DNA of 64,000 nt from Dyella acidiphila. Its GTDB lineage: Bacteria > Pseudomonadota > Gammaproteobacteria > Xanthomonadales > Rhodanobacteraceae. The position numbers and the translations under genes were made by a program. The DNA is taken from contig NZ_JACZZA010000003.1 of assembly GCF_014863405.1 (NCBI RefSeq), forward strand, positions 186,001 through 250,000. The letters are read 5' to 3'. Below are positions 12,125-19,659 of the stretch, piece after piece (position 1 is the stretch's first letter; every line of letters begins with the position of its first letter). The notes beneath the pieces are model-generated. The model was not told the DNA's origin and ran no database searches. It was given only the letters and a program-made list of their open reading frames with translations.

Positions 12125-12724
12125 TCAGGCGCTGCGCCGGCGCCACAGCCGCAGGTAGTTGTTGGCGGGCATGGCGACATCTTCCGCCAGTTCGAAACCG
12201 GCGGTAGCAGCAAGCTCGTCCACTGCGGCGGCATCGCGGATGCCCATGTGCGGCGCGCGCATTTTCAGCTCGCGATCGAAGGCGGCATTGCTGTCGCTGG
12301 TGAATTGGCCGTCGCGATTGAACGGCCCGTAGATCGCCACGCAGGCATCGTCGGTGGTGACCTGCGGCAGCGCGGCGAACATCTGCTGCACTTCGTGCCA
12401 GGCCATGATGTGCAAGGTGTTGGCGCTGAATACCGCGTCGTAGCGCCATTGCGGCCAGCTGCCGGTGACGTCGAGCTGCAGCGGCGCCGGTGCATTGGGC
12501 AGTGCGGCGGCATCCAGCCATAGGCGAATACCGGGCAGATGTTCCGCGCGATCGGAGGATTGCCAGATCAAATGCGGCATGGCCTGGGCGAAATGCGCCG
12601 CATGCTGGCCGGTACCGCTGCCGATTTCCAGCACATGGCGCCGATCGGCGAACCACTCGCGCAGTTGCGCCAGGATCGGCGCGCGATTGCGTTCGCTCGC
12701 CGGCGAGTAGGGCTTTTCGATCAA
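12125..12724 (-). CDS. DUF938 SAM-dependent methyltransferase-like protein
   Basis: A 199-residue class I methyltransferase of the DUF938 family. The SAM motif I is VLEIGSGTGQHAAHFA (about residue 28), preceded by the family start KPYSPASERNRAPIL. Later conserved features are FSANTLHIMAW and YGPFNRDGQFTSDSN. Its substrate is unknown. The frame is open far upstream but no ATG lies near the conserved N-terminus. TTG at 12724 overlaps the stop of the upstream 69-residue membrane protein (TTGA), which makes it the natural start with translational coupling. It converges with the esterase gene, with 22 bp between the stops. Confidence 0.85.
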   Translation of the reverse strand: MIEKPYSPASERNRAPILAQLREWFADRRHVLEIGSGTGQHAAHFAQAMPHLIWQSSDRAEHLPGIRLWLDAAALPNAPAPLQLDVTGSWPQWRYDAVFSANTLHIMAWHEVQQMFAALPQVTTDDACVAIYGPFNRDGQFTSDSNAAFDRELKMRAPHMGIRDAAAVDELAATAGFELAEDVAMPANNYLRLWRRRSA

Positions 12725-12930
12725 GCCGGGCGTCCGCGCAGTACGCGCGCCGGCAGCATCAGCATCGCGCCGAGCAGCGAGAACACCGCAGTAACGGTGA
12801 TGCCGAGCAGGCGGAACGGCAGCAACAGCAGCCACACGATGGGATACAGCACCAGCGCCAGCAGCGCGAGCGGCCAGCACACCACCAGCAACAGCAACCA
12901 GAGCAGGAAACCGACCATGTGCATCACCAT
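12721..12930 (-). CDS. Small hydrophobic membrane protein, 69 aa
   Basis: Almost the whole sequence is hydrophobic, with two probable transmembrane helices (FLLWLLLLVVCWPLALLALV, then VTAVFSLLGAMLML) and a short basic tail ending RGRPA. I do not recognise the family. Its stop overlaps the TTG start of the DUF938 gene by four bases, so the two are likely co-translated, which supports it being a real gene. Confidence 0.65.
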   Translation of the reverse strand: MVMHMVGFLLWLLLLVVCWPLALLALVLYPIVWLLLLPFRLLGITVTAVFSLLGAMLMLPARVLRGRPA

Positions 12931-12999
12931 GACGACGGGTTGAGTAGCCGACTCTAGCGCAGGCGACCCGGCCGGCGTAGATGACTGCCGGCACCCCGT

Positions 13000-13575
13000 T
13001 CAGACCAGCGGGCTGACGCCGATCAGCCGGCTGTGCAGCCAGAACGCGAACAGTGCCCAGGCCGCTACGCCGATCGCCACGGTAACGATGTCGCCCTTGA
13101 TCGAGCCGGCCCGATAGACCGTTCCCGCGCGCCGGTCGCGGCTGCGCGAGATCGTGAACAGTGCGATCGACCAGCACAGGAACGGCACGAACAGCACCAG
13201 GTCATGCAACATGCCGGTAGCCAATAAGTGACCGAACGACCATGCGCCCGCCGACAGCGCCTGTGGATGGCCCAGCTTCGAGCGGAAATGATTGCCGGGC
13301 ACATAGGGCGCCACGAACAACACCAGCGCCACCAGCATGAACAGCGCGTTGAGATGCATCAGCCACACTGGCGGCAGGTAGATCGGGGTTGGATGCTGGC
13401 GCGCGTGGCCGAAGCCGACCACGATCAGCACGATGCCGATCAGCGAGAGCAGGGCATAGAGGCCCTTATAGGGCATGCCCATGCGCGCGACCAGCCGATT
13501 GCGCCAGTCGTTGGCGACCAGGCGGATGGAATGCACGCCGAGAAAGACGATCAGGCCGAGGATCAACACAAGCAT
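13000..13575 (-). CDS. nnrU: NnrU-family integral membrane protein
   Basis: A 191-residue protein with six hydrophobic segments. NnrU hallmarks are the N-terminal LGVHSIRLVANDWRNRLVARMG and the central HPQALSAGAWSFGHLLATG, with conserved histidines in membrane helices. NnrU was named from nitrite/nitric-oxide reduction clusters and is related to isoprenoid/haem-handling NnrU-MddA-like proteins, but no denitrification genes lie nearby, so a respiratory role is not shown here. ATG 13575 is chosen; the open frame extends to 13662 but without the conserved hydrophobic start. Confidence 0.82.
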   Translation of the reverse strand: MLVLILGLIVFLGVHSIRLVANDWRNRLVARMGMPYKGLYALLSLIGIVLIVVGFGHARQHPTPIYLPPVWLMHLNALFMLVALVLFVAPYVPGNHFRSKLGHPQALSAGAWSFGHLLATGMLHDLVLFVPFLCWSIALFTISRSRDRRAGTVYRAGSIKGDIVTVAIGVAAWALFAFWLHSRLIGVSPLV

Positions 13576-13630
13576 GGTGAGATCTCCAGATGGGTACGCT
13601 TGATTCGCTCTATAGGGAGCGGCACCTACG

Positions 13631-14191
13631 CTAATTGCCGCGCGATTCCACTCGCGCCACAAGTGCCAACGCCCCCGGATTCATCGTGATACGCCCGATC
13701 GAGCGCACCGGCAGCCATGCATCGCCCGGCTGCAGGCGTCCCTCGGAGGTATCGATATGGCCTTGCGCGCAATAGATCAGCACCACCGCATCGTCGACCA
13801 CCTGGCGGCCGGGCTCATCCCATACCACCAGTTCGCCGTGCACCTTCGACCGCCGCAGCATCAGATTGAAATCGCGGGTGGGACCGCCATTCAACGTGAC
13901 TTCCACCTGTGCTTCGCCGGCAAATGCAAACGGCGAGAACTTTGTGGCGAGCGCATGCATGCTGCCATCGTCGAGCTTCATCACGAAGCCTGCGCCTTCG
14001 AGCAAGGCGATATGCCGGTCGATACCCGGGAACGCCGAGAACGGCGCGGCGCTATCGACCTCGGCCACGCTTACGCGCCAGTCGAATTCGTCCATGCCGG
14101 CGCCGACCGGATGCACGGCGAGCTCGCGCGTGCGGCCCATGCCGTTTTTCCAGGGTGTTGCGACACACTCGCGCAAGCGGATGATGCTCAT
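13631..14191 (-). CDS. HutD/Ves-family cupin protein
   Basis: A 186-residue HutD-family protein, a bicupin fold. Family features are the start MSIIRLRECVATPWKNGMGRTRELAV, FDWRVSVAEVDSAAPFSAFPGIDR and the C-terminal DAWLPVRSIGR. HutD is associated with histidine utilisation in Pseudomonas, and Ves is its cold-responsive E. coli homologue. No hut genes are present here, so the role is open. The ATG at 14191 overlaps the dinG stop by four bases (ATGA), giving a dinG-hutD pair. Confidence 0.85.
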   Translation of the reverse strand: MSIIRLRECVATPWKNGMGRTRELAVHPVGAGMDEFDWRVSVAEVDSAAPFSAFPGIDRHIALLEGAGFVMKLDDGSMHALATKFSPFAFAGEAQVEVTLNGGPTRDFNLMLRRSKVHGELVVWDEPGRQVVDDAVVLIYCAQGHIDTSEGRLQPGDAWLPVRSIGRITMNPGALALVARVESRGN

Positions 14192-16290
14192 GCCGTACGC
14201 TCGATCACGCGTTGGAAAGGTGGCAACGCTTTTAGCATCTGGCTGCCGTACTGGCGCGTAACCACGCGGCGGTCGAGCAGCACGATGCGGCCGCGATCGG
14301 TTTCGCTGCGGATCAGGCGTCCGCAGTACTGGGTCAGCAGGCGCGTGGCTTCGGGTACCGCCACTTCGATAAAGGGATTGCGTCCGCGCGATTCCAGCCA
14401 CTCGGCATAGGTGGCGCCGACCGGATCGGTCGGTACCGCAAACGGCAGCTGCGTAATCACTACGGTTTCGCACAGCTTGCCGGGCAGATCCAGGCCTTCG
14501 CCGAAGGACGCCAGGCCGAACAGCGTGCTGCCCTTGCCGGCCTCGATCGCCGCGGTGTGTTCGGCGATCAACTGCGTCTTGCCGAGCGAGCCTTGCGCGC
14601 GCACCTTGCGCACCTTGTCGATCGGCAGCCGCTGCAGCACGCGCTCGAGCTTTGCGCGCGAGGTGAACAGCACCAGGTTGCCGGCGTCCCAGTCCAGATG
14701 TTCGGCCAGCCAGTCGGTAATTTCCTGGGCGTGCTGTTCGCGCGCATCGGGCATGGCGGCGATGGCCGGTACTTCCAGCCGCGCCTGCGCGTTCAGATCG
14801 AACGGCGAGGGCAGACTGATGGTGACGGCGTCGTCGGGCAGGCCTACCGCATCGGCGAAACCGCGAAAATTGCCGCCTGCACTGAGGGTGGCCGAGGTCA
14901 TCACCGCGGCGCTCGCGTTGTCCCACAGGATGTGGCGCAGCAAGGCGCCGGCCGATACCGCCGAGGCGTGACAGACCAGCTGCTGGTCGGGCGACAGCGT
15001 GACCCAGCGCGCCAGCGGCGGCAGGTGCTCGGGATCTTCGCCGGCCCACGCGCGCCAGGTACGCACCTGGCGGTCGATGCGCTCCAGCGCCATGCCCAGT
15101 TCGCGCGACAGCGCTTCCTGGGTAGGGCCGCCTTCGCTCATCTCGGTGACGGTACGGCGCACGGCGGTGAGCCAGCGCTGGATTTCCGCGCTGGCGAGAA
15201 ACAGCAGGTTGGCCTGCTGCACCCATTGCTCCGGCAGCTGTCCCAGCGAGCCGCGATACATCGGTTCGGTTTCGGCGGGATCGGGCAGCCAGGACTGGCG
15301 GATATCCTTTTCCAGCTCCTCCAGCGCGTTGCTCAGTTCCTGCAGTTTTTCATCGCCCACATCGAGCGTGAGCTTGCCGATCACTTCCTTGTCGGTCAGC
15401 GAATACGCCGCGTGCACCTGCCGCCCGAGCCGACTGATCTGGCGCACGGCATGGCCCAGTGCCACCTCCGACGCGCCGCGGTCGATGGTCTTGTTCGGCA
15501 TGTGGTGCGCTTCGTCGAACACGTACAGCGTTTCTTCCGGCTTGGGCAGGAATACGCCGCCCCAGCTTTCTTCACCACTGGATAGGGTGAGATCGGACAG
15601 CACCAGGTCCTGGTTGGCGACGATGATGTCCGCGTCGGCCACCGCGCGGCGCGCGGCGAAGAACGGACACAGCATGAAATGCCCGCAACGGCGGCCGGTG
15701 CAGCCGCCAGCGCTGGTGGTGATCAAGGCACGCAGCATGTCGCCCGGTGTTTCCGGCGCGGCATCCATGTCGCCGTTCCATTCATTGCGCTCGAACGCAT
15801 CGGTGAGCTTGCGCATCACCTGCTTGTCGCGCTCGGCCGGCGGCTTGCTCCACAAGGCCAGATCGTTGTCGAAACCCAGGCCCATCTGGTCGGCGCCGCC
15901 AAGGCTGCCGGCGGCCATCTGCAAGTTGCGCGGGCACAGATAACGTCCGCGGCCCTTGGCCAGCGCCACCTTGGCCTCGGTGCCGTTGAGCTTGAGATAA
16001 AGCGGGATATCGCGTTCGACCAGCTGTTCCTGCAAGGCCACCGTGGCGGTGGCGATCAGCAGCTTTTTCTTCTGCGCCCTGGCCACTTCGACACCGGCGA
16101 TCAGATAGGCCATCGATTTGCCGGTACCGGTCGGCGCTTCGATCACCGCCGCACCCGCTGGCTGCGCCAAGGCCTTGGCCACTTCGGCAATCATGCGCAG
16201 CTGCGCCGGCCGCCCGCGGAAGCCCGGCAGGCCATCCTTGATGCGCGTGTAGGCGCCACGGATGGCGTCCTTGGCAGTGTCGGTGAGCAT
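14188..16290 (-). CDS. dinG: ATP-dependent DNA helicase DinG
   Basis: A 700-residue XPD-like 5'-3' helicase, close to the 716 residues of E. coli DinG. The Walker A motif is EAPTGTGKSMAYLIA, and the iron-sulfur cysteines are in GRGRYLCP, then CTGRRCGHFMLCPFF. Motif II is DEAHH, motif III SATLS, with helicase C-terminal motifs including FGLASFGEGLDLPG and QYCGRLIRSETDRGR. It unwinds R-loops and D-loops and belongs to the DNA-damage response. The start MLTDTAKDAIRGAY at 16290 matches family N-termini; the longer frame adds an unrelated leader. No LexA box was identified. Confidence 0.96.
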   Translation of the reverse strand: MLTDTAKDAIRGAYTRIKDGLPGFRGRPAQLRMIAEVAKALAQPAGAAVIEAPTGTGKSMAYLIAGVEVARAQKKKLLIATATVALQEQLVERDIPLYLKLNGTEAKVALAKGRGRYLCPRNLQMAAGSLGGADQMGLGFDNDLALWSKPPAERDKQVMRKLTDAFERNEWNGDMDAAPETPGDMLRALITTSAGGCTGRRCGHFMLCPFFAARRAVADADIIVANQDLVLSDLTLSSGEESWGGVFLPKPEETLYVFDEAHHMPNKTIDRGASEVALGHAVRQISRLGRQVHAAYSLTDKEVIGKLTLDVGDEKLQELSNALEELEKDIRQSWLPDPAETEPMYRGSLGQLPEQWVQQANLLFLASAEIQRWLTAVRRTVTEMSEGGPTQEALSRELGMALERIDRQVRTWRAWAGEDPEHLPPLARWVTLSPDQQLVCHASAVSAGALLRHILWDNASAAVMTSATLSAGGNFRGFADAVGLPDDAVTISLPSPFDLNAQARLEVPAIAAMPDAREQHAQEITDWLAEHLDWDAGNLVLFTSRAKLERVLQRLPIDKVRKVRAQGSLGKTQLIAEHTAAIEAGKGSTLFGLASFGEGLDLPGKLCETVVITQLPFAVPTDPVGATYAEWLESRGRNPFIEVAVPEATRLLTQYCGRLIRSETDRGRIVLLDRRVVTRQYGSQMLKALPPFQRVIERTA

Positions 16291-16404
16291 GGATAGATAA
16301 GGTGCGAGGCGAAGCTGCTGCCCATTCTCGCATATCGGCGCCGGCACCCGCGGAGACCTGTTGCGTAGCCATGGCGGACAAGGCATGGCGCCTTGGCGGG
16401 GGCC

Positions 16405-17265
16405 TCAAGGTCGATGAGCCATATTCCAGCGCGCCCATAGATTCGACCAACCCATCCATTGCCCCGGGTAGCTGCGTACCAATTGGCTGAAGTAATCGTT
16501 GACTCGCTGGCTCGCCTGTTCACCCGACAGCGAACGAAGATCGAGGGCTTCACCGATATCCAGCACCTGGCTGCCGTCCCTATAGATCGATGCGGTAGGC
16601 ACCACGATCGCGCCGGCCCGTTGGCCCAGGCGGTACAGCGCTCCGGGTGATGCGGCCGGTTTGCCCAGGAAATCGGTATACAGGTCCGTGTCGGCGCCGT
16701 AATAGCAATCGAGCATGGTCGCCACGGTCCCCCCGCGCCCTAGCTGCCTGAAAATACGTAGCGCGACGGTACTCTCGGCGGATCCTACGACCTGGATGGG
16801 AAAGCCGCAGGCGAGCGAGATTTTCTCGAACAGTCGCAATCCTGGCCGCGGATCGCCGGCTGCGACGACCAGCAACTCTTTTACCCATCCCTTCATTGCC
16901 AGCAAGGCGAAGAACATGAAGCCGAAATACGAGCAGCCAAATAACAGTGGTCGCCCATCTTGGACATATCTGCGAACGGCTGCGTAGTTGATGTCGTGTT
17001 CGCAAATGGTGGGGGCGAGCTTGCCGATGTCATGCGGGTCGGCATGGGCAAGAAACATCTGGTCCGCCATGAATCTTGCGCGTACCAGGCTGATATCGCG
17101 CAGCGTTTTGCGTGAGTAATGGCCTGCCTGCCGCAATGCGCTTTCGGCATCTTGCAGATAGTGTGCATGCTCGTTCGAAGTATGGAGTTTCCGCGCTGCG
17201 ATTAGCGGCAATACATGGCGAGCAAGATGCGGGTGGTGCTTGATGAGCAAGGGGGCGAATTTCAA
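16405..17265 (-). CDS. LpxL/HtrB-type lysophospholipid acyltransferase homologue lacking the catalytic HX4D
   Basis: A 286-residue protein related to lipid A late acyltransferases. Recognisable family features are DFLGKPAASPGALYRLGQRAGA, the following VVPTASIYRDG, and the C-terminal YFSQLVRSYPGQWMGWSN. Where active enzymes have GGHFGNWE-like sequence with the catalytic His-X4-Asp/Glu, this protein reads GRPLLFGCSYFGFMFF, so the His is Ser and the acid is Phe. It is therefore probably a non-canonical or non-catalytic member. The start is uncertain: TTG at 17265 with AAGGA about six bases upstream fits; an open frame to 17415 would run through the hairpins and overlap the peptide gene. It follows the two GCPC mini-genes on the same strand. 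Confidence 0.7.
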   Translation of the reverse strand: MKFAPLLIKHHPHLARHVLPLIAARKLHTSNEHAHYLQDAESALRQAGHYSRKTLRDISLVRARFMADQMFLAHADPHDIGKLAPTICEHDINYAAVRRYVQDGRPLLFGCSYFGFMFFALLAMKGWVKELLVVAAGDPRPGLRLFEKISLACGFPIQVVGSAESTVALRIFRQLGRGGTVATMLDCYYGADTDLYTDFLGKPAASPGALYRLGQRAGAIVVPTASIYRDGSQVLDIGEALDLRSLSGEQASQRVNDYFSQLVRSYPGQWMGWSNLWARWNMAHRP

Positions 17266-17295
17266 AAATGTTTCCTTGTCGCTGGCATGTGTCGC

Positions 17296-17347
17296 GCAAT
17301 ACGCAGGTGCGTATTGCACGTGGCCAGCTATGCCGGCCACGTGCAAT
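17296..17347 (-). promoter_or_regulatory. Overlapping hairpins between GCPC peptide gene B and the acyltransferase-like gene
   Basis: Hairpin 1 has perfect 13-bp arms (17313-17325 and 17335-17347, 9-nt loop). Hairpin 2 has perfect 10-bp arms GCAATACGCA (17296-17305) and TGCGTATTGC (17308-17317). They share bases 17313-17317, so full formation of both is impossible. Read on the minus strand, hairpin 1 starts 12 nt after the peptide B stop and hairpin 2 comes next, about 30 bases before the proposed TTG start. No T-run follows, so this looks like an mRNA-processing or translational switch rather than a plain terminator; that is inference. Confidence 0.5.
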
Positions 17348-17359
17348 CCATACAGACAC

Positions 17360-17494
17360 TTACCAATGCATGGCGCAGCAGGGGCAGCCGACCCTGCTGG
17401 CCACGGTGTTTGCATGAGCGATCACCGGTAGCGACAAGGCGGCGACGCCGGCGAGTGACGCGATGCGGCGCCAGGTGTTTGCGAATAGCTTCAT
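17360..17494 (-). CDS. GCPC peptide precursor B (44 aa, signal peptide plus 16-residue peptide)
   Basis: A 44-codon gene starting ATG at 17494 with AGGAG six bases upstream and ending TAA. Residues 1-28 form a Sec-type signal peptide: MKLFANTWRRI, a hydrophobic core, then LPVIAHA. Predicted signal peptidase cleavage leaves NTVASRVGCPCCAMHW, a 16-residue peptide with three cysteines. It resembles the product of the upstream mini-gene (17553-17699) in length, in MKL-xAxxW-xx-hA start, in LPxIAxA cleavage region and in the R-(V)-GCPC motif. I know no named family. It could be a secreted metal-binding or signalling peptide or a modified (RiPP-like) precursor. Confidence 0.6.
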   Translation of the reverse strand: MKLFANTWRRIASLAGVAALSLPVIAHANTVASRVGCPCCAMHW

Positions 17495-17552
17495 GGAAAT
17501 CTCCTGATGTGTTTCGGCGTTTGCGCGGGATGCGAACGTCGGGCGACGATGA

Positions 17553-17699
17553 TCAGAACGCGCTCCAGCCCGTGTCCCAGCAAGGGCATCCACGTGCGGA
17601 AAGGGTGCTCGATGCTTGCGCAATGGCTGGCAAAGGCGTCGCAGCCACGCTTGCGGACAATGCAAGGTGGTGCCAGATCCTGGCGGGTAACTTCATCAT
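17553..17699 (-). CDS. GCPC peptide precursor A (48 aa, signal peptide plus 19-residue peptide)
   Basis: A 48-codon gene starting ATG at 17699 (or the adjacent ATG at 17696) with GGAGAA five bases upstream, stop TGA. It reads MMKLPARIWHHLALSASV, then AATPLPAIAQA, a signal peptide with a predicted AQA cleavage site. The mature part is SSTLSARGCPCWDTGWSAF, 19 residues. It is a paralogue of peptide B, 58 bp downstream. The conserved residues fall on both the leader and the GCPC core, which two chance frames would not show. A 90-codon frame covering the same DNA in another register was rejected in favour of this pair. Confidence 0.6.
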   Translation of the reverse strand: MMKLPARIWHHLALSASVAATPLPAIAQASSTLSARGCPCWDTGWSAF

Positions 17700-17824
17700 T
17701 GTTCTCCGTATCTAGCGATCGAATGAGGTTCGCGGCAGCAGGCTGCAGCCGCTCATCCAGCATTGCGATACGGTCTGTGCTTCACAATCGGAGAAGTGCG
17801 CGTACCCGGGTCGTTGTTCGCGGA

Positions 17825-17850
17825 AAGCTTGTAAGGCTTTTCTTAAGCTT
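17825..17850 (-). promoter_or_regulatory. Possible response-regulator box upstream of the GCPC peptide genes
   Basis: On the minus strand the sequence reads CTTAAG, six bases, CTTACA, within AAGCTTAAG...CAAGCTT. Two CTTAAG-like half-sites in direct orientation, about one helical turn apart, resemble PmrA/OmpR-family boxes. It lies about 130 bp upstream of peptide A in a locally A/T-rich stretch. The region 17700-17906 otherwise holds no gene I can support. Confidence 0.25.
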
Positions 17851-17906
17851 CACACTGTCGGCGTCGCATTCATGGAATCGCCACTACGTTTGCCATTCGA
17901 ACACTT

Positions 17907-19544
17907 TCAGGCTTTTGTGCCGATCGCCAGCGCTACCGCCTCTGCGATACGGATGCCGTCCACGCCGGCAGAAAGAATGCCGCCGGCATAACCGGCGCCT
18001 TCGCCGGCGGGAAACAAGCCGCGGGTGTTGAGGCTCTGGTAATCGTCGTCGTTGCGGCGGATGCGTACTGGTGAGGAGGTGCGTGTTTCCACGGCGGTAA
18101 AGATCGCATCGGGGCGACCGAAGCCCTTGATCTTGCGGTCGAAGGCCGGCATCGCTTCGCGGATGGCTTCAATCGCATAGTCCGGCAGTGCGCCGGCCAG
18201 GTCGGTGAGATGGACACCGGGCTTGTAGGAAGGTTGGACTTCGCCGAACGCGCTGGATGGCCGGCCGGCAAGAAAATCGCCGAGCAATTGCCCCGGCGCT
18301 TCGTACGTACCGCCGCCGAGTTCGAACGCGCGGCTTTCCCAATGGCGTTGCAGGGCGATGCCGGCAAGCGGGCTGCCGCTGTTGTCGTACGGCGTGAAAT
18401 CGGCCGGATCGATGCCGACCACGATGGCGGCATTCGCATTGCGCTCGTTGCGCGAATACTGGCTCATGCCATTGGTAACCACGCGGCCCGGTTCGCTGGT
18501 GGCGGCCACCACGGTGCCCCCGGGGCACATGCAGAAGCTGTAGACCGAACGCCCGTTGCGGCAGTGATGCACCAGCTTGTAGTCGGCGGCGCCGAGCAGC
18601 GGATGGCCGGCCTGCGGGCCGAAGCGGGCCTGATCGATCAGCGACTGCGGATGCTCCACGCGAAAGCCGATCGAGAACGGTTTGGCTTCCAGGTAGACGC
18701 CGCGCCGGTGCAGCATTTCCACGGTGTCGCGGGCGCTATGGCCAAGCGCGAGCACTACGTGGTCGGTGCGGATCTGCTCGCCGCTGGCCAGCATCACGCC
18801 GCGCACGTGGCGCGTGCCTTGTGCATCGGTCTCGACCAGCAAGTCGTCGACGCGCTGCTGGAAGCGGATCTCGCCACCCAGCGCCTCGATCGTGTTGCGC
18901 ATGTTTTCCACCATCGTCACCAGGCGGAAGGTGCCGATATGTGGCTTGCTTACATAGATGATTTCTTCCGGCGCGCCGGCCTTCACGAACTCGGTGAGCA
19001 CCTTGCGGCCGTAGTGGTGCGGATCGGAAATCTGGCTGTAGAGCTTGCCGTCGGAAAACGTGCCGGCGCCGCCTTCGCCGAATTGCACGTTCGACTCCGG
19101 ATGCAGGTTGCGCTTGCGCCACAGATCCCAGGTGTCCTTGGTGCGCTCGCGTACTGCCTTGCCGCGTTCGAGGATGATCGGGCGGAAGCCCATCTGCGCC
19201 AGCAGCAGGCCGGCGAACAGTCCGCAAGGGCCCAGGCCGATCACGACAGGACGATGTGCCGCTCCCTCCGACGCCTTGGCGACAAAGCGGTAGTCGGTGT
19301 CGGGGGTGGGACGTACATGCGGATCATCGGCAAAGCGCTGCAGCAGCTTTGCCTGGTCGGCAACCTCGACATCGAGCGTGTAGATCAGCTGGATGTTGCC
19401 GCGTTTGCGCGCGTCGTGGCCGCGGCGGAACACGCTATAGCTGCGGATAGCCTGGGCGCCGATATGCAGCTTGGCGCGGATGGCCGCGGGCAGCGCATCT
19501 TCGGCGTGATCCAGGGGCAGCTTGATATCGGTGAGTCGCAGCAT
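17907..19544 (-). CDS. FAD-dependent dehydrogenase of COG2509 type
   Basis: A 545-residue flavoprotein. An N-terminal alpha/beta domain (residues 1-90, RRGHDARKRGNIQLIYTLD) precedes the FAD-binding motif VVIGLGPCGLFAGLLLAQMG, followed by ILERG. Further family features are NVQFGEGGAGTFSDGKL, FCMCPGGTVVAATSEPG and the C-terminal LFPAGEGAGYAGGILSAGVDG, which contacts FAD. This family is widespread and described only as an uncharacterised FAD-dependent dehydrogenase; its substrate is unknown. Length and start (MLRLTDIKLPL) match the family. It is on the same strand as the peptide genes but 207 bp away. Confidence 0.9.
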   Translation of the reverse strand: MLRLTDIKLPLDHAEDALPAAIRAKLHIGAQAIRSYSVFRRGHDARKRGNIQLIYTLDVEVADQAKLLQRFADDPHVRPTPDTDYRFVAKASEGAAHRPVVIGLGPCGLFAGLLLAQMGFRPIILERGKAVRERTKDTWDLWRKRNLHPESNVQFGEGGAGTFSDGKLYSQISDPHHYGRKVLTEFVKAGAPEEIIYVSKPHIGTFRLVTMVENMRNTIEALGGEIRFQQRVDDLLVETDAQGTRHVRGVMLASGEQIRTDHVVLALGHSARDTVEMLHRRGVYLEAKPFSIGFRVEHPQSLIDQARFGPQAGHPLLGAADYKLVHHCRNGRSVYSFCMCPGGTVVAATSEPGRVVTNGMSQYSRNERNANAAIVVGIDPADFTPYDNSGSPLAGIALQRHWESRAFELGGGTYEAPGQLLGDFLAGRPSSAFGEVQPSYKPGVHLTDLAGALPDYAIEAIREAMPAFDRKIKGFGRPDAIFTAVETRTSSPVRIRRNDDDYQSLNTRGLFPAGEGAGYAGGILSAGVDGIRIAEAVALAIGTKA

Positions 19545-19659
19545 GCGGGGCAGGGCAAATGAGACGGTGGGCTATTGTCTCAAAGCTGGCCGCAAACCGC
19601 TGCGTACCGTGTTTTGCCCCCTCGCCCCGGGTTCCGCAGGGGCGGGGGGGCAAAGCGCA
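19545..19659. other. Intergenic gap with G/C-rich imperfect hairpin
   Basis: A long imperfect stem (TTTTGCCCCCTCGCCCC near 19613 against GGGGCGGGGGGGCAAAG near 19639) lies between the DsbA-like gene and the FAD protein. It ends without a T-run on the minus strand, so a terminator role is possible but unproven. Confidence 0.4.

Noticed and set aside
17266-17415. N-terminal extension of the acyltransferase-like gene to an ATG at 17415
   Set aside because: It would translate through both perfect hairpins and overlap peptide gene B by 56 bases; the extension shows no family resemblance.
17491-17763. 90-codon frame upstream of peptide gene B, ending in an ATGA overlap
   Set aside because: It covers the same DNA as peptide gene A in another register, lacks a ribosome site and shows no family. 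The signal-peptide frame with a good ribosome site and paralogy to B is preferred.
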